Assembly (NCBI GenBank): GCA_016841945.1
Contig: JAENYC010000020.1
Coordinates: 1 to 64,000 of the forward strand
Direction: 5' to 3'
DNA length: 64,000 nucleotides
Source of the DNA: Haloplasma contractile
GTDB taxonomy: Bacteria > Bacillota_I > Bacilli_A > Haloplasmatales > Haloplasmataceae
Shown here: piece after piece, positions 28,347-37,465 of the stretch
Layout of the letters: each line of letters begins with the position of its first letter
Position numbering within the stretch: the first letter of the stretch is position 1
Translations under genes and position numbers: made by a program
The notes under the pieces: generated by a model
Database searches by the model: none
Seen by the model: only the letters and a program-made list of their open reading frames with translations
What the model was told of the DNA's origin: nothing

Positions 28347-28598
28347 ATGGACGATCGTATAGCTAATAGAGTGATGACTGTTGCAAATAGTATCCTTAAG
28401 AGTAAAGGTACAGTTAGAAGTATTGCGGCGATTCATGGAGTATCTAAAAGTACAGTTCATAAAGACTTGACAGAAAGACTTTATGAACTAGATATAAATT
28501 TATTTGATGAAGTTCGCAAATTATTAGATTTTAATAAATCAGTACGACATTTAAGAGGAGGACATTCTACAAAATTAAAATATTTACATAAAAAATAA
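28347..28598 (+). CDS. spoIIID: Sporulation transcriptional regulator SpoIIID
   Basis: 83 residues; mother-cell DNA-binding protein that activates or represses sigma-E and sigma-K genes. The helix-turn-helix is GTVRSIAAIHGVSKSTVHKD; the C-terminal basic region HLRGGHSTKLKYL is typical. Start at ATG 28347 after GGGAGAG. The second sporulation gene in the window, next to spoIIQ as in Bacillus-type genomes. Confidence 0.92.
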   Translation: MDDRIANRVMTVANSILKSKGTVRSIAAIHGVSKSTVHKDLTERLYELDINLFDEVRKLLDFNKSVRHLRGGHSTKLKYLHKK

Positions 28599-28600
28599 TA

Positions 28601-29224
28601 TTATGTTTTATTATATAATACTTCACATAGGGTGATGTCTTTTAACTGATAAATTATATTATTATTAGTGAGTTCAATTAAGTATTGAATAAAAGCATCT
28701 ACTTCTTCAATATCAACTTGATATGTATAGGTTACTTTTTCAAAATAAGTTTTATTTATAACATCGTAATGAATTTTAGCATCAAACAATCCAATTTGTG
28801 CATATTCTAATTCTACTTCTATCAGCTGCATTTTTTTAATTTCAACAATACCAACTTTTTTAATTGCTTCACTGACTGCTTGTCCATAGGCTCTAATTAA
28901 GCCACCTGCACCTAATTTGATACCACCAAAATAACGTGTTACGATACAGACTGTATCGGTCAACGCGTTTTTTTTAAGTACTTCAAGCATCGGAACCCCA
29001 GCAGTACCACTTGGTTCTCCATCATCATTTGCTTTTTGATGAAGTTTATGTTCACCAATGATATAAGCTGAACAATTATGATTTGCATCATTATATTTTT
29101 TTTTCATTTTTTTAATAAATTCATTTGCTTCTTGTTCATTCTTTGCTTGGCTGATGGTACAAATAAAACGAGATTTATTGATAATCAGTTCATTTTGTCC
29201 GGTTTTTTTAATTGCTAAGTACAT
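28601..29224 (-). CDS. YigZ/IMPACT family protein
   Basis: A 207-residue protein of the YigZ (UPF0029) family. Motifs DANHNCSAYIIG, DDGEPSGTAGVPML and the TRYFGGIKLGAGGLIRAYG glycine-rich stretch are characteristic; a C-terminal DUF1949-like domain follows. Start ATG at 29224 after AGGTGAT; upstream hydrophobic codons are not translated in my view. Biochemical function is poorly defined. Convergent with spoIIID, 2 bases apart. Confidence 0.9.
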   Translation of the reverse strand: MYLAIKKTGQNELIINKSRFICTISQAKNEQEANEFIKKMKKKYNDANHNCSAYIIGEHKLHQKANDDGEPSGTAGVPMLEVLKKNALTDTVCIVTRYFGGIKLGAGGLIRAYGQAVSEAIKKVGIVEIKKMQLIEVELEYAQIGLFDAKIHYDVINKTYFEKVTYTYQVDIEEVDAFIQYLIELTNNNIIYQLKDITLCEVLYNKT

Positions 29225-29368
29225 GATATCACCTATTTTCATTATAAAAAGAATAAGAGATAAATTCAAGAAAAGGATGAAAAATAAAAAAAAACTATAC
29301 AATTACACCATTTATTGATAAAATATAATAAATAGATATTATATATCATAAGTTAGGTGGGTTATGTG

Positions 29369-30235
29369 ATGACACAAGAAAAAATCGCTATTGTAACAGA
29401 TAGTTCGTCATCTTTAGATTATTTAGAACATGATGAATATGAAAATATATTTATGGTTAGAATGCCGATATATTTTGGAGACGAAGAATTTATTGATGGA
29501 AAAACAATAACAGTTGAAGATTTCTATAAACGTATTATGACAGAAGATATCATTCCATCCACTTCGCAACCTTCATTAGGTGAAACATTAGAACTATATG
29601 AGAAGTTGAAGAGTGAAGGATATACAGATATTATTCACTTTCCAATTTCAAAAGGATTAAGCGGTGTTTATCAATCTTTATTCTCAATTCAAGATATTGT
29701 TGAGGGTATTAACGTTCATATCGTTGATACCAGGAGTACCGCAATTATATTAGGGTTTACGGTTTTAGAGGCTGCTAGGTTAGTCAAAGAAAATAAATCG
29801 GTTCAAGACATACTTGAATACAGTGAGTACTTATCTACGCATTTTAAGCCTTATTTTATGGTAGATGATTTAAAATATCTTATTAAAAATGGTCGCTTAT
29901 CCAATGCGGCAGGATTTATAGGGAGTGTATTAAAGATTAAACCAATTTTAACCTTTAACGAGATAGGTGAAATAATAGGGATTGAAAAGATTCGTACAAC
30001 AAAAAAAGCGATGAATCATATTATCCAAAATGTATTAGAAGAAACAAAAAATTATAAGAAGGTTAAATATTTTATGAGTTATGGATTTGAGAAAGATTTG
30101 ATACAAGATTTTAAAGAACAGGTTGCAAATCATATCGATTTAGATCAAATAATGGAATGTATACTACCATCCGTTATCGGTGCCCATGTGGGTAGTGGAC
30201 TTGTTGCTTTAGGTTATTTTGTATTAGAAAAATAA
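29369..30235 (+). CDS. DegV family fatty-acid-binding protein (1)
   Basis: A 288-residue DegV/FakB-type protein, which binds a fatty acid for phosphorylation by FakA. TDSSSSLDY, the serine loop PSTSQPS, SKGLSGVYQ, DTRSTA and the KNGRLSNAAGF motif are present. Start at ATG 29369 after AGGTGGG. A paralogue follows 15 bases downstream. No fakA is in the window. Confidence 0.92.
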   Translation: MTQEKIAIVTDSSSSLDYLEHDEYENIFMVRMPIYFGDEEFIDGKTITVEDFYKRIMTEDIIPSTSQPSLGETLELYEKLKSEGYTDIIHFPISKGLSGVYQSLFSIQDIVEGINVHIVDTRSTAIILGFTVLEAARLVKENKSVQDILEYSEYLSTHFKPYFMVDDLKYLIKNGRLSNAAGFIGSVLKIKPILTFNEIGEIIGIEKIRTTKKAMNHIIQNVLEETKNYKKVKYFMSYGFEKDLIQDFKEQVANHIDLDQIMECILPSVIGAHVGSGLVALGYFVLEK

Positions 30236-30250
30236 GAAGGGTGAGTATAA

Positions 30251-31117
30251 ATGGAGAAAAAAATTGCTATTTTGACAGACACTACTTCCTCAGTTCAATA
30301 TGTTGACCATGATTACGACAATATATTTCTTATTCCGCATACAGTGATTTTTGGAGAGGAGCAATATGTTGACGGTGTCGATATTGAAAACGAGGAGTTT
30401 TTTAGACGTATTGTGGAGGAGGATATCATCCCATCAACCTCTCAACCATCTGTTGGCCAGACAATTGAGAAAGTTGAAGAGATAAAAGCACTGGGTTATA
30501 CCGATATCATATATTTACCATTATCAAAAGGAATTAGTAGTACATATAGTACGACTTTAGGTGCCCTGGATTTAATTGATGAAATTGACATTAACTTTAA
30601 AATGATTGATACAAAAGCAACTGCCGTACATCTCGGTTTTATGGTTTTAGAAGCTGCTAGACTAACAAAGGAAAATCAATCAGTTGAAGCGATTATTCAT
30701 TATGTTGAATACTTACGTGATCAATTAAAGATTTATTTTATGGTGGATGATTTAAAATATTTGATAAAAAATGGTCGTTTATCGAATGCGGCAGGTTTTT
30801 TAGGGAAACTATTAAAAATAAAACCAGTATTAGAGTTTGATGATGAAGGTCGTATTATTGGAACAGAAAAAATACGTACGACAAAAAAAACAATGGAAAC
30901 CATTGTAAATCATGTCATTGAAGCTACAAAAGATTGCAAGAAAGTGCAGTATACAGTTTGTCATGGTTTTGACCAAGAACTCTTATCAAAATTTAAAGAG
31001 GAGTTAAAGCGTGTGACAGATTTAAATAATATCTTAATTTTACCACTTCCTGCAGTCATAGGGGCTCATGTTGGCAACGGTGTGGTATCTTTAGGTTATT
31101 TTATTATAGAAGCATAA
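30251..31117 (+). CDS. DegV family fatty-acid-binding protein (2)
   Basis: 288 residues, same family and same motifs as its neighbour (TDTTSSVQY, PSTSQPSVG, SKGISSTYS, KNGRLSNAAGFLG). The tandem pair may bind different acyl chains, as FakB1 and FakB2 do in Staphylococcus. GGGTGAG ribosome site; same operon as the first copy. A terminator follows. Confidence 0.92.
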   Translation: MEKKIAILTDTTSSVQYVDHDYDNIFLIPHTVIFGEEQYVDGVDIENEEFFRRIVEEDIIPSTSQPSVGQTIEKVEEIKALGYTDIIYLPLSKGISSTYSTTLGALDLIDEIDINFKMIDTKATAVHLGFMVLEAARLTKENQSVEAIIHYVEYLRDQLKIYFMVDDLKYLIKNGRLSNAAGFLGKLLKIKPVLEFDDEGRIIGTEKIRTTKKTMETIVNHVIEATKDCKKVQYTVCHGFDQELLSKFKEELKRVTDLNNILILPLPAVIGAHVGNGVVSLGYFIIEA

Positions 31118-31122
31118 TAGTT

Positions 31123-31151
31123 AGCCTACCACAATTGTGGTAGGCTTTTTT
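31123..31151 (+). terminator. Terminator after the degV pair
   Basis: Perfect 12-bp inverted repeat AGCCTACCACAA/TTGTGGTAGGCT (31123-31134 with 31135-31146), then T run. Confidence 0.88.
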
Positions 31152-31180
31152 AGTCATAGTTGAAAGAGGAGAAGAGTAGT

Positions 31181-33100
31181 ATGTTAACTTATATTAAACA
31201 AAAGGGTGCAATGTTTATTGTTTTATTATTATTTTTTTTAATGACTGAGATGCTAACATTTCATGAATTAGGATTAGGGTTATTCCCTAAATATTTATTA
31301 TTGGATATATTATTTTTAAGTGTCCTAACATCTGTTATTTTTATTATCAAATCAAATAAATTAACTTTAGTTTATTTAACAACACTTGTTTTAGTAATTG
31401 TCTTATTATTTCTTAGTAATATTACAATATATAAGGTTTTTGGTGATATATTTTCAATTGAAAAATTATTCTTGTTAGGAGAGGCTAATCAAGTATTTGA
31501 TTGGAACTTTCTTTCGACTTGGGATATCGTTTTTTCATGTATGATTTTTATCGGATTTATTTTAGTGAATATCATAATGATGAGACTATTCAAGTATAAA
31601 AAAGTTAAGATATCTTTTTTTAAAAGAGTATATATTACTGTTCCGCTCTTTTTATTTTTTATTTTCTTTTATGCTTGCTTGGTTTTAAATGCTTCTAAAG
31701 AAATATCCATACGAGGAGAAAGATTTGATGATACTTTTTTTGTTACTTCATTAAAAAAAAGTGCTTTTGATTACTATGGAATGCTTTCATTTTATTATAA
31801 AGAAGTTGAAATTCATTTGAATCAAAGTCCTAACTATTTAAGTGATGATGATGATTATACACAAGCTAAATCTAATTACTTCGGGCTTTTAAAGGATAAA
31901 AATGTCATCACAATTATGATTGAATCTGGCCAGGAGATGGGGATTAATCAATTCTTAACTCCAAATTTATATCGCATTAGAGAAGAAGGATTATACTTTT
32001 CTGAAAATTATTCAATTAATAAAACAAATGTATCTGAACACATCGGTATAGTTGGGAATTATCCGACATCAAACTATTCTTTTACCACAAAAGATTTCAC
32101 CATGCCATTTACGGTCCCTAATATTCTTAATGATAAATATATTACCTCATATTTTCATGATAACAATGAGCGATTCTACCATCGAGGTGTATTAATGGAA
32201 CAGTTGGGATTTGAACATCATTACTTCCATGATGATTTATTTTCAGAGCCTTTACCTAATTGGGAAGGAAAATGGAGCTATGCTGGAGATTATACATTAG
32301 ATAGTGTTACCATTGATAAAATATTACCCTATATGATAAATGAAAATGAACTATTTTATAGTTTTTGGACGACCTTATCAACTCATGGACCATATTCTAA
32401 TAATCGTCGGTCAAATCGTGATCTATTAATGGAAAAAGGCTATTTTGCAAGAATTAATGAAGTCCAAAGTGAGGGAAAATGGAATAATCCATTAGAGGGG
32501 GATATAACGGGAGAATTTCAGTTTGAATATTACCAAGCTACCATGATGGATTTAGATATTGCTGTGGGGAAAATAATAGATGAATTAATCATTAAAGATT
32601 TACTAGATGATACTATTCTAATTTTATATAGTGACCATCATGTTTATTATCATGATTTACATTTACGACTCAATGATGTAAAAGATAATGAAGTCTATAA
32701 AATGGATTTATTGTATGATACAATCCTATATTTTTGGAATCCAACTCTAAACGAAGTATATGAAGAAAACCAAGGGACAACCACAATTAATACATTTACA
32801 TCACCTTACATTATTGTTCCTACGCTACTAGATTTACTGGGTGCAGATTATGATTCTAATTGGTATTTAAATTATTCTGTGTTTAGTGAAAACTATCTAC
32901 CTGTTTTTTATTCTCATCAATTAGGTCCTGGCGCGCTTTTTAACAATGTATTATATACAGAAGATTGTATAACGATTCATTATCATGTAAAGGATAAGAA
33001 ACAAGAATATATTGAACAATTCTTAAAAAATTGTTTAAAATTATTAAAAAGACAGAATAGAATAAATAAATTATATATATCTAAAGAAGATGATTTATAA
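31181..33100 (+). CDS. LTA synthase-like membrane sulfatase-fold protein
   Basis: A 639-residue protein with five N-terminal membrane helices (within residues 12-170), then an extracellular sulfatase-fold domain. Residues equivalent to the LtaS site are present: Glu in IMIESGQ, Thr in NKTNVSEH, a His in LSTHGPY and Asp-His in YSDHH. It should transfer glycerol phosphate from phosphatidylglycerol to a lipid anchor or other acceptor. It is shorter and less conserved than LtaS in the catalytic loops, so the acceptor may differ. AGAGGAGAAG ribosome site. Confidence 0.82.
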   Translation: MLTYIKQKGAMFIVLLLFFLMTEMLTFHELGLGLFPKYLLLDILFLSVLTSVIFIIKSNKLTLVYLTTLVLVIVLLFLSNITIYKVFGDIFSIEKLFLLGEANQVFDWNFLSTWDIVFSCMIFIGFILVNIIMMRLFKYKKVKISFFKRVYITVPLFLFFIFFYACLVLNASKEISIRGERFDDTFFVTSLKKSAFDYYGMLSFYYKEVEIHLNQSPNYLSDDDDYTQAKSNYFGLLKDKNVITIMIESGQEMGINQFLTPNLYRIREEGLYFSENYSINKTNVSEHIGIVGNYPTSNYSFTTKDFTMPFTVPNILNDKYITSYFHDNNERFYHRGVLMEQLGFEHHYFHDDLFSEPLPNWEGKWSYAGDYTLDSVTIDKILPYMINENELFYSFWTTLSTHGPYSNNRRSNRDLLMEKGYFARINEVQSEGKWNNPLEGDITGEFQFEYYQATMMDLDIAVGKIIDELIIKDLLDDTILILYSDHHVYYHDLHLRLNDVKDNEVYKMDLLYDTILYFWNPTLNEVYEENQGTTTINTFTSPYIIVPTLLDLLGADYDSNWYLNYSVFSENYLPVFYSHQLGPGALFNNVLYTEDCITIHYHVKDKKQEYIEQFLKNCLKLLKRQNRINKLYISKEDDL

Positions 33101-33147
33101 TAAAAAAATATATCACTTTATGTCGTATATAAGATAGGGTGATATAT

Positions 33148-34407
33148 TTGTTAGTCGAGTATACAAAAGATGTCGAAAATTGTGTAATAGCGGTTATTAA
33201 GAAAAATAACCGCTTTTTTTGTCAAAGATGCGGAAATATTGATCAAGAATCTTTCTTTAAAGATCAATTAGGTGTATATTGTCGTAATTGCTTGATATTT
33301 GGAAAGAGTTCGACATATCGAAAAATATGTCGAAAACAAGTAATAGATGAATATAATGATGAGTATTGTCTAAAAAAAGTTATCTATTTGTCAAAATTAC
33401 AGAAAATTGCATCATATAAATGTGTTGATGCATATAAGAAGAAGAAAGATTTGTTGATTTATGCGGTATGTGGTGCAGGAAAAACAGAAATTGTTTATGA
33501 AGTTATACTTAAAGCATTAAATGATAAGAAAATTGTCTGTTTCGCCACTCCTAGAAAAGATGTCGTATTAGAACTAGTTCCACGGTTTAAACGAGATTTT
33601 TTCCAAGTTAAGATAGTTGCGTTGTATGGTAATTCACCAGACAAAGGTAAAATCGGTAACCTTTATGTGACAACAACACATCAATTAATTAACTATTATC
33701 ATTATTTTGATTTAATTATCTTAGATGAAGTAGATGCATTTCCTTACTACAACAACAAGATGTTAGAGGGGTTTATAAAAAAAGCAAAGAAAAAAGAAGC
33801 GCCTGTTATTTTATTAACCGCAACGCCAACTAAAAAGTTACGGTATATGATGAATAAGAAACTACTAGATTATTTTATTATACCCTATCGATATCATCGG
33901 TATCCGATTCCGATTCCTAGGGTTATTTTGACTTATCAAACGATGAAAAAGATTAATAAAAACAAATGCCCCCCTAAAATATTTGAATGGCTGATGAAAA
34001 AGAAATCTAGCGATAAACGTATTTTTATCTTTGTACCGAATATTAGCTGTGGTATGCAGTTAGAACAGATTCTAAAACCACATATTAATTGTCAGTTTGT
34101 TCATGCAGAGATGAAAGAAAGAAAAAGAATTATTAACGACTTTCGTCAAAATAAGTTTCAGTTCATCATCACGACTACCATTTTAGAAAGGGGGGTTACA
34201 GTATCAAATGTCGATGTGTGTATTATTGGGTGTGATGATGATATTTATGATGAACGTGCGATTGTGCAAATTGTAGGCAGGGCAGGTCGTGATAAGAAAT
34301 ATCCCACATCCGATGTAGTGCTATTTACTGATTATTATACCTTGGGAATTAAAAATGCGATTAAAGAAATAAAAAAAATGAATACAAAGAGGTTAGAAAA
34401 TGAATAG
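33148..34407 (+). CDS. comFA: ComFA-like DNA helicase
   Basis: A 419-residue DEAD-type helicase used for DNA uptake in competence. An N-terminal zinc finger (CQRCG ... CRNC) precedes the helicase core: Walker A VCGAGKTE, DEVD box LDEVDAFPY, TATP, and the C-terminal VGRAGRDKKYP. Likely start TTG 33148 after AGGGTGATAT; GTG 33139 overlaps that site. Overlaps comFC by 8 bases. Confidence 0.9.
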   Translation: MLVEYTKDVENCVIAVIKKNNRFFCQRCGNIDQESFFKDQLGVYCRNCLIFGKSSTYRKICRKQVIDEYNDEYCLKKVIYLSKLQKIASYKCVDAYKKKKDLLIYAVCGAGKTEIVYEVILKALNDKKIVCFATPRKDVVLELVPRFKRDFFQVKIVALYGNSPDKGKIGNLYVTTTHQLINYYHYFDLIILDEVDAFPYYNNKMLEGFIKKAKKKEAPVILLTATPTKKLRYMMNKKLLDYFIIPYRYHRYPIPIPRVILTYQTMKKINKNKCPPKIFEWLMKKKSSDKRIFIFVPNISCGMQLEQILKPHINCQFVHAEMKERKRIINDFRQNKFQFIITTTILERGVTVSNVDVCIIGCDDDIYDERAIVQIVGRAGRDKKYPTSDVVLFTDYYTLGIKNAIKEIKKMNTKRLENE

Positions 34408-35071
34408 GTGTTTACATTGTGGCGTTCCGATTAGACAGGTGATGAAATTCTCAACTTTTTTTGTTCTTCAACGTGACTTCTTATGTGGTGATTGTCTTAA
34501 ACATCTCGTTCCAGTTGTAGGTGGATGTTGCCGTTGTGGAAAGAAAACAAATGATGTCATTTGTGAGGATTGTCTTTACTGGAAAAGTAGAGGGATAAAG
34601 TTAACTAATTACTCCATGTACTACTACAATCATTTTGCGAGAGCACTCATTAACCAAATTAAATTTATGGGTGATGTCAAATTATTACTAGCCTTTAAAA
34701 ACAAGATCCATCGTTTTGTTAAACAAAAAAACTTCAATCAAGTATCTTTAGTACCTGTTCCACTTCATCAAGACAGATTATTAGAAAGAGGATTTAATCA
34801 AAGCTTATATCTAGCGAAGCTTTTACCATTTCAAATTTTGGATATAATGGTGAAGTTAAATAATGAGAAACAAAGTAAAAAAAGTAAGATGGAAAGGATG
34901 AAGTTTGATGTTCAATATAAACTAAAGAATAACGCGATTAACCTTTCTAATCAAAAAATCATGATAGTAGATGATATATATACAACAGGAGCAACGGTTC
35001 ATAAAATAGCTAAGATCCTGGTTGACAAAAATGTAAAAGAGGTGATAAGTTTTACCCTTTTTCGTAGCTAA
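34400..35071 (+). CDS. comFC: ComFC-like phosphoribosyltransferase-fold protein
   Basis: A 223-residue protein of the ComF/GntX family: N-terminal four-cysteine zinc ribbon (CLHCG, CGDC, CRCG, CEDC) and a PRTase domain with VPVPLHQDRLLERGFNQ and the PRPP motif IMIVDDIYTTGATV. Needed for DNA uptake in Bacillus. Start at ATG 34400 inside comFA, with GAGG upstream. Confidence 0.92.
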   Translation: MNRCLHCGVPIRQVMKFSTFFVLQRDFLCGDCLKHLVPVVGGCCRCGKKTNDVICEDCLYWKSRGIKLTNYSMYYYNHFARALINQIKFMGDVKLLLAFKNKIHRFVKQKNFNQVSLVPVPLHQDRLLERGFNQSLYLAKLLPFQILDIMVKLNNEKQSKKSKMERMKFDVQYKLKNNAINLSNQKIMIVDDIYTTGATVHKIAKILVDKNVKEVISFTLFRS

Positions 35072-35166
35072 AGTAGAAATTTGTCGAAATTTTGATGTTA
35101 AAAATCTTTGAAATTTATGTGATAATGTATTAATATATATATAAATAAGTATTGGAGGTAGGATGT

Positions 35167-35388
35167 ATGAGTAATAATTCGAACATTACAAGAGGTAAAG
35201 TAAAGTGGTTTAACAATGAAAAAGGTTATGGGTTCATTCGTAGAGAAGATGAGGTTGAGGATATCTTCGTTCATTATTCTGCAATAGTCGCAAAAGGGTA
35301 TAAAACCCTTGAAGAAGGTCAGGATGTCGAGTTTGAATTAATAAAAGGTGATAAAGGTTTGCAAGCTGCCAATGTTGTAAAGATATAA
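35167..35388 (+). CDS. Cold-shock domain protein
   Basis: 73 residues, one CspA-type domain that binds single-stranded RNA or DNA. RNP1 is KGYGFI and RNP2 is [19 protein letters not shown] is the usual start. An eight-residue extension precedes it. Start at ATG 35167 after TGGAGGTAGG. Confidence 0.93.
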   Translation: MSNNSNITRGKVKWFNNEKGYGFIRREDEVEDIFVHYSAIVAKGYKTLEEGQDVEFELIKGDKGLQAANVVKI

Positions 35389-35465
35389 AAAGTTTGTAAA
35401 TTAGTTCTTAAAATACTCAACTTGTGTTAAAATAGTAGTAACAAGAAGTAAAGGAGTTGTTGAGT

Positions 35466-36023
35466 ATGAAAATTAACTTACGTGGGAAAGATGGATTTGT
35501 TTTCACTAAAGCGATTGAAAACTATATCCAAGATAAGTTAAAAAGAGTTAGTCACTATTTTAATCATCCTGAGGAGTTAGAAGTTAGAGTTCTTTGTAGT
35601 GTACTCCATGAGGTTCAAACAGTTGAAATCACAATTCCAATTAAGCATACGATATTGCGAGCTGAAGTTAATAGAGATGATTTATACGCCGCAATTGATA
35701 TTGCGATTGATAAGTTAGAAACACAAATTAGAAGGCATAAAGATAAAATTAATTCATTGTATCGTCAGCGTGAAGGGATTGCACAATATTTTAAATCCAA
35801 TGAAGAATTAGATATTAACGAGTTAGAAGCTGAAATTGTTGGTAAAAATTTAGTTAAGAATAAAAAAGTTGAATTAAAACCAATGACACCTGATGAAGCA
35901 ATGATGCATATGGAGCTTGTTGACCATGACTTTTATGTATTCCTAGACAAAGAAACTGATAAAGTTTCAATTGTTTACAGACGACAAAAAGACAATGATT
36001 ATGCGGTTATTCAAACAGAATAA
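35466..36023 (+). CDS. hpf: Ribosome hibernation promoting factor, long form
   Basis: A 185-residue long HPF that dimerises 70S ribosomes in stationary phase. N-terminal domain with LRGKDGFVFTKAIENYI, VEITIPIKHTILRAE and DDLYAAIDIAIDKLE; C-terminal domain about residues 128-185 with KPMTPDEAMMHMELVDHDFYVF. AAAGGAGTTG ribosome site. In Bacillus it lies next to secA; here sbcDC and a SUKH gene are in between. Confidence 0.95.
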   Translation: MKINLRGKDGFVFTKAIENYIQDKLKRVSHYFNHPEELEVRVLCSVLHEVQTVEITIPIKHTILRAEVNRDDLYAAIDIAIDKLETQIRRHKDKINSLYRQREGIAQYFKSNEELDINELEAEIVGKNLVKNKKVELKPMTPDEAMMHMELVDHDFYVFLDKETDKVSIVYRRQKDNDYAVIQTE

Positions 36024-36070
36024 AATGAATTTTTCAATTCATTCAATATCAGTAGTACAATAAACATATG

Positions 36071-36106
36071 AAAAGGAATAATAATCAATTGATTTTATTC
36101 CTTTTT
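36071..36106 (+). terminator. Terminator after hpf
   Basis: 11-bp stem AAAAGGAATAA/TTATTCCTTTT (36071-36081 with 36095-36105) with inner pairing around AATT, then T. Confidence 0.75.
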
Positions 36107-36250
36107 GTTTATTAAATCAAAATTATTAAGTTTCCGTTAATGTTTATTATAGTCAAGTAGTGAACTACTAGTTAGATTATTCTTTAATTTTTTTGTTTCA
36201 TCAGTATCATTTTATTTTAGAGAGTATATATCAGTAAGTCAGTTTAATTT

Positions 36251-36279
36251 TTGTTTTTTATTAATTAATGGTTTATAAT
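36251..36279 (+). promoter_or_regulatory. Promoter of sbcDC
   Basis: TTGTTT (36251-36256) and TATAAT (36274-36279) are 17 bases apart, ending 28 bases before the sbcD start. Confidence 0.6.
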
Positions 36280-36307
36280 AGTCTTAATATAATAAGTGGG
36301 TGAGGAT

Positions 36308-37465
36308 ATGAAAATATTACAAACAGGAGATTGGCATATAGGGAAAATTATCAATGAATATTCAATGTTAGAAGATCAAAAATATGTACTAAATAAATTT
36401 TTTAACATGTTAGAAAAGGAAAAACCAGATGTTATCATTATAACGGGAGATGTCTATGATCGTTCGATACCACCGAAAGAAGCGGTTGAATTATTAGATC
36501 AAACATTAACAAGATTGATAGAAGAATATAATATTCCAACCCTCATCATCTCTGGTAATCACGATGGTCAAGAGCGATTGAGCTTTGGCAACAAACTTTT
36601 ACAACATAAAAAATTATATATAGAGGGCGTTATCTCAAGAGAAGTTAAGAAAGTTACATTAGAGGATGCATATGGTAAGGTTCATTTTTATTTACTGCCT
36701 TATGCTCATCCTGCACTTGTACGAAATGTGTATAAAGTTGATGTTTTTAATCATCATGATGCGTTTAAAGTATTGGTAGATAAAATAAAAGAAGACATGA
36801 ACGAGGATGATAGAAATGTCTTAATCACTCATAACTATATTATTTCTAACTCAGAAGATGTATTATTATCAGATTCTGAAAGAAGTTTATCAGTTGGAGG
36901 AACAGAATATGTTGATGTGTCACTCGTACAGGATTTTGATTATGTTGCTTTAGGACATCTTCATAAACCTCAAAAAGTGAAACATGATTATATCCGTTAT
37001 AGTGGGTCATTGTTAAAATATTCTTTTTCTGAAGTGAACCGACTAAAAGGAGTACTTTTGGTTGAATTAAAGGATAAAGGAACTTTTAAACATCAATTTT
37101 TACCTTTAAAACCTGAAAAAGAGATGATGGTTATTGAAGGTAATTTAAATACATTAATTACTCCAGAATATTATCAAAAAGTCAATAGAGATAACTATGT
37201 ATTAGCTAAATTAAGCGATACAACGGATTTATATGATCCCTTATCTCGATTAAGAGCGATTTATCCCAACCTCATGCAAATACAAAGAAATAATTTAATT
37301 ACCAATATAGTGAGTAAAACGAAGGCATCAAAAGATTTTAAGAAAAAAAGTAAATTAATACTTTTTGAGGAGTTTTACTATCATATTATGGGTCAAAATT
37401 TGATGGAAAATAGTAAAACGATATTAAAATCAGTGATTGATGAAGTCAATAGGGAGGAAGAGTAA
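36308..37465 (+). CDS. sbcD: Exonuclease subunit SbcD (Mre11-like)
   Basis: A 385-residue metallophosphoesterase, nuclease subunit of SbcCD. Phosphoesterase motifs TGDWHIG, ITGDVYDR, SGNHD, THNYI and LGHLHKPQ are complete. It ends with TAA directly before the sbcC ATG, so the pair is translationally coupled. Start at ATG 36308 after GGGTGAGG. Confidence 0.95.
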   Translation: MKILQTGDWHIGKIINEYSMLEDQKYVLNKFFNMLEKEKPDVIIITGDVYDRSIPPKEAVELLDQTLTRLIEEYNIPTLIISGNHDGQERLSFGNKLLQHKKLYIEGVISREVKKVTLEDAYGKVHFYLLPYAHPALVRNVYKVDVFNHHDAFKVLVDKIKEDMNEDDRNVLITHNYIISNSEDVLLSDSERSLSVGGTEYVDVSLVQDFDYVALGHLHKPQKVKHDYIRYSGSLLKYSFSEVNRLKGVLLVELKDKGTFKHQFLPLKPEKEMMVIEGNLNTLITPEYYQKVNRDNYVLAKLSDTTDLYDPLSRLRAIYPNLMQIQRNNLITNIVSKTKASKDFKKKSKLILFEEFYYHIMGQNLMENSKTILKSVIDEVNREEE

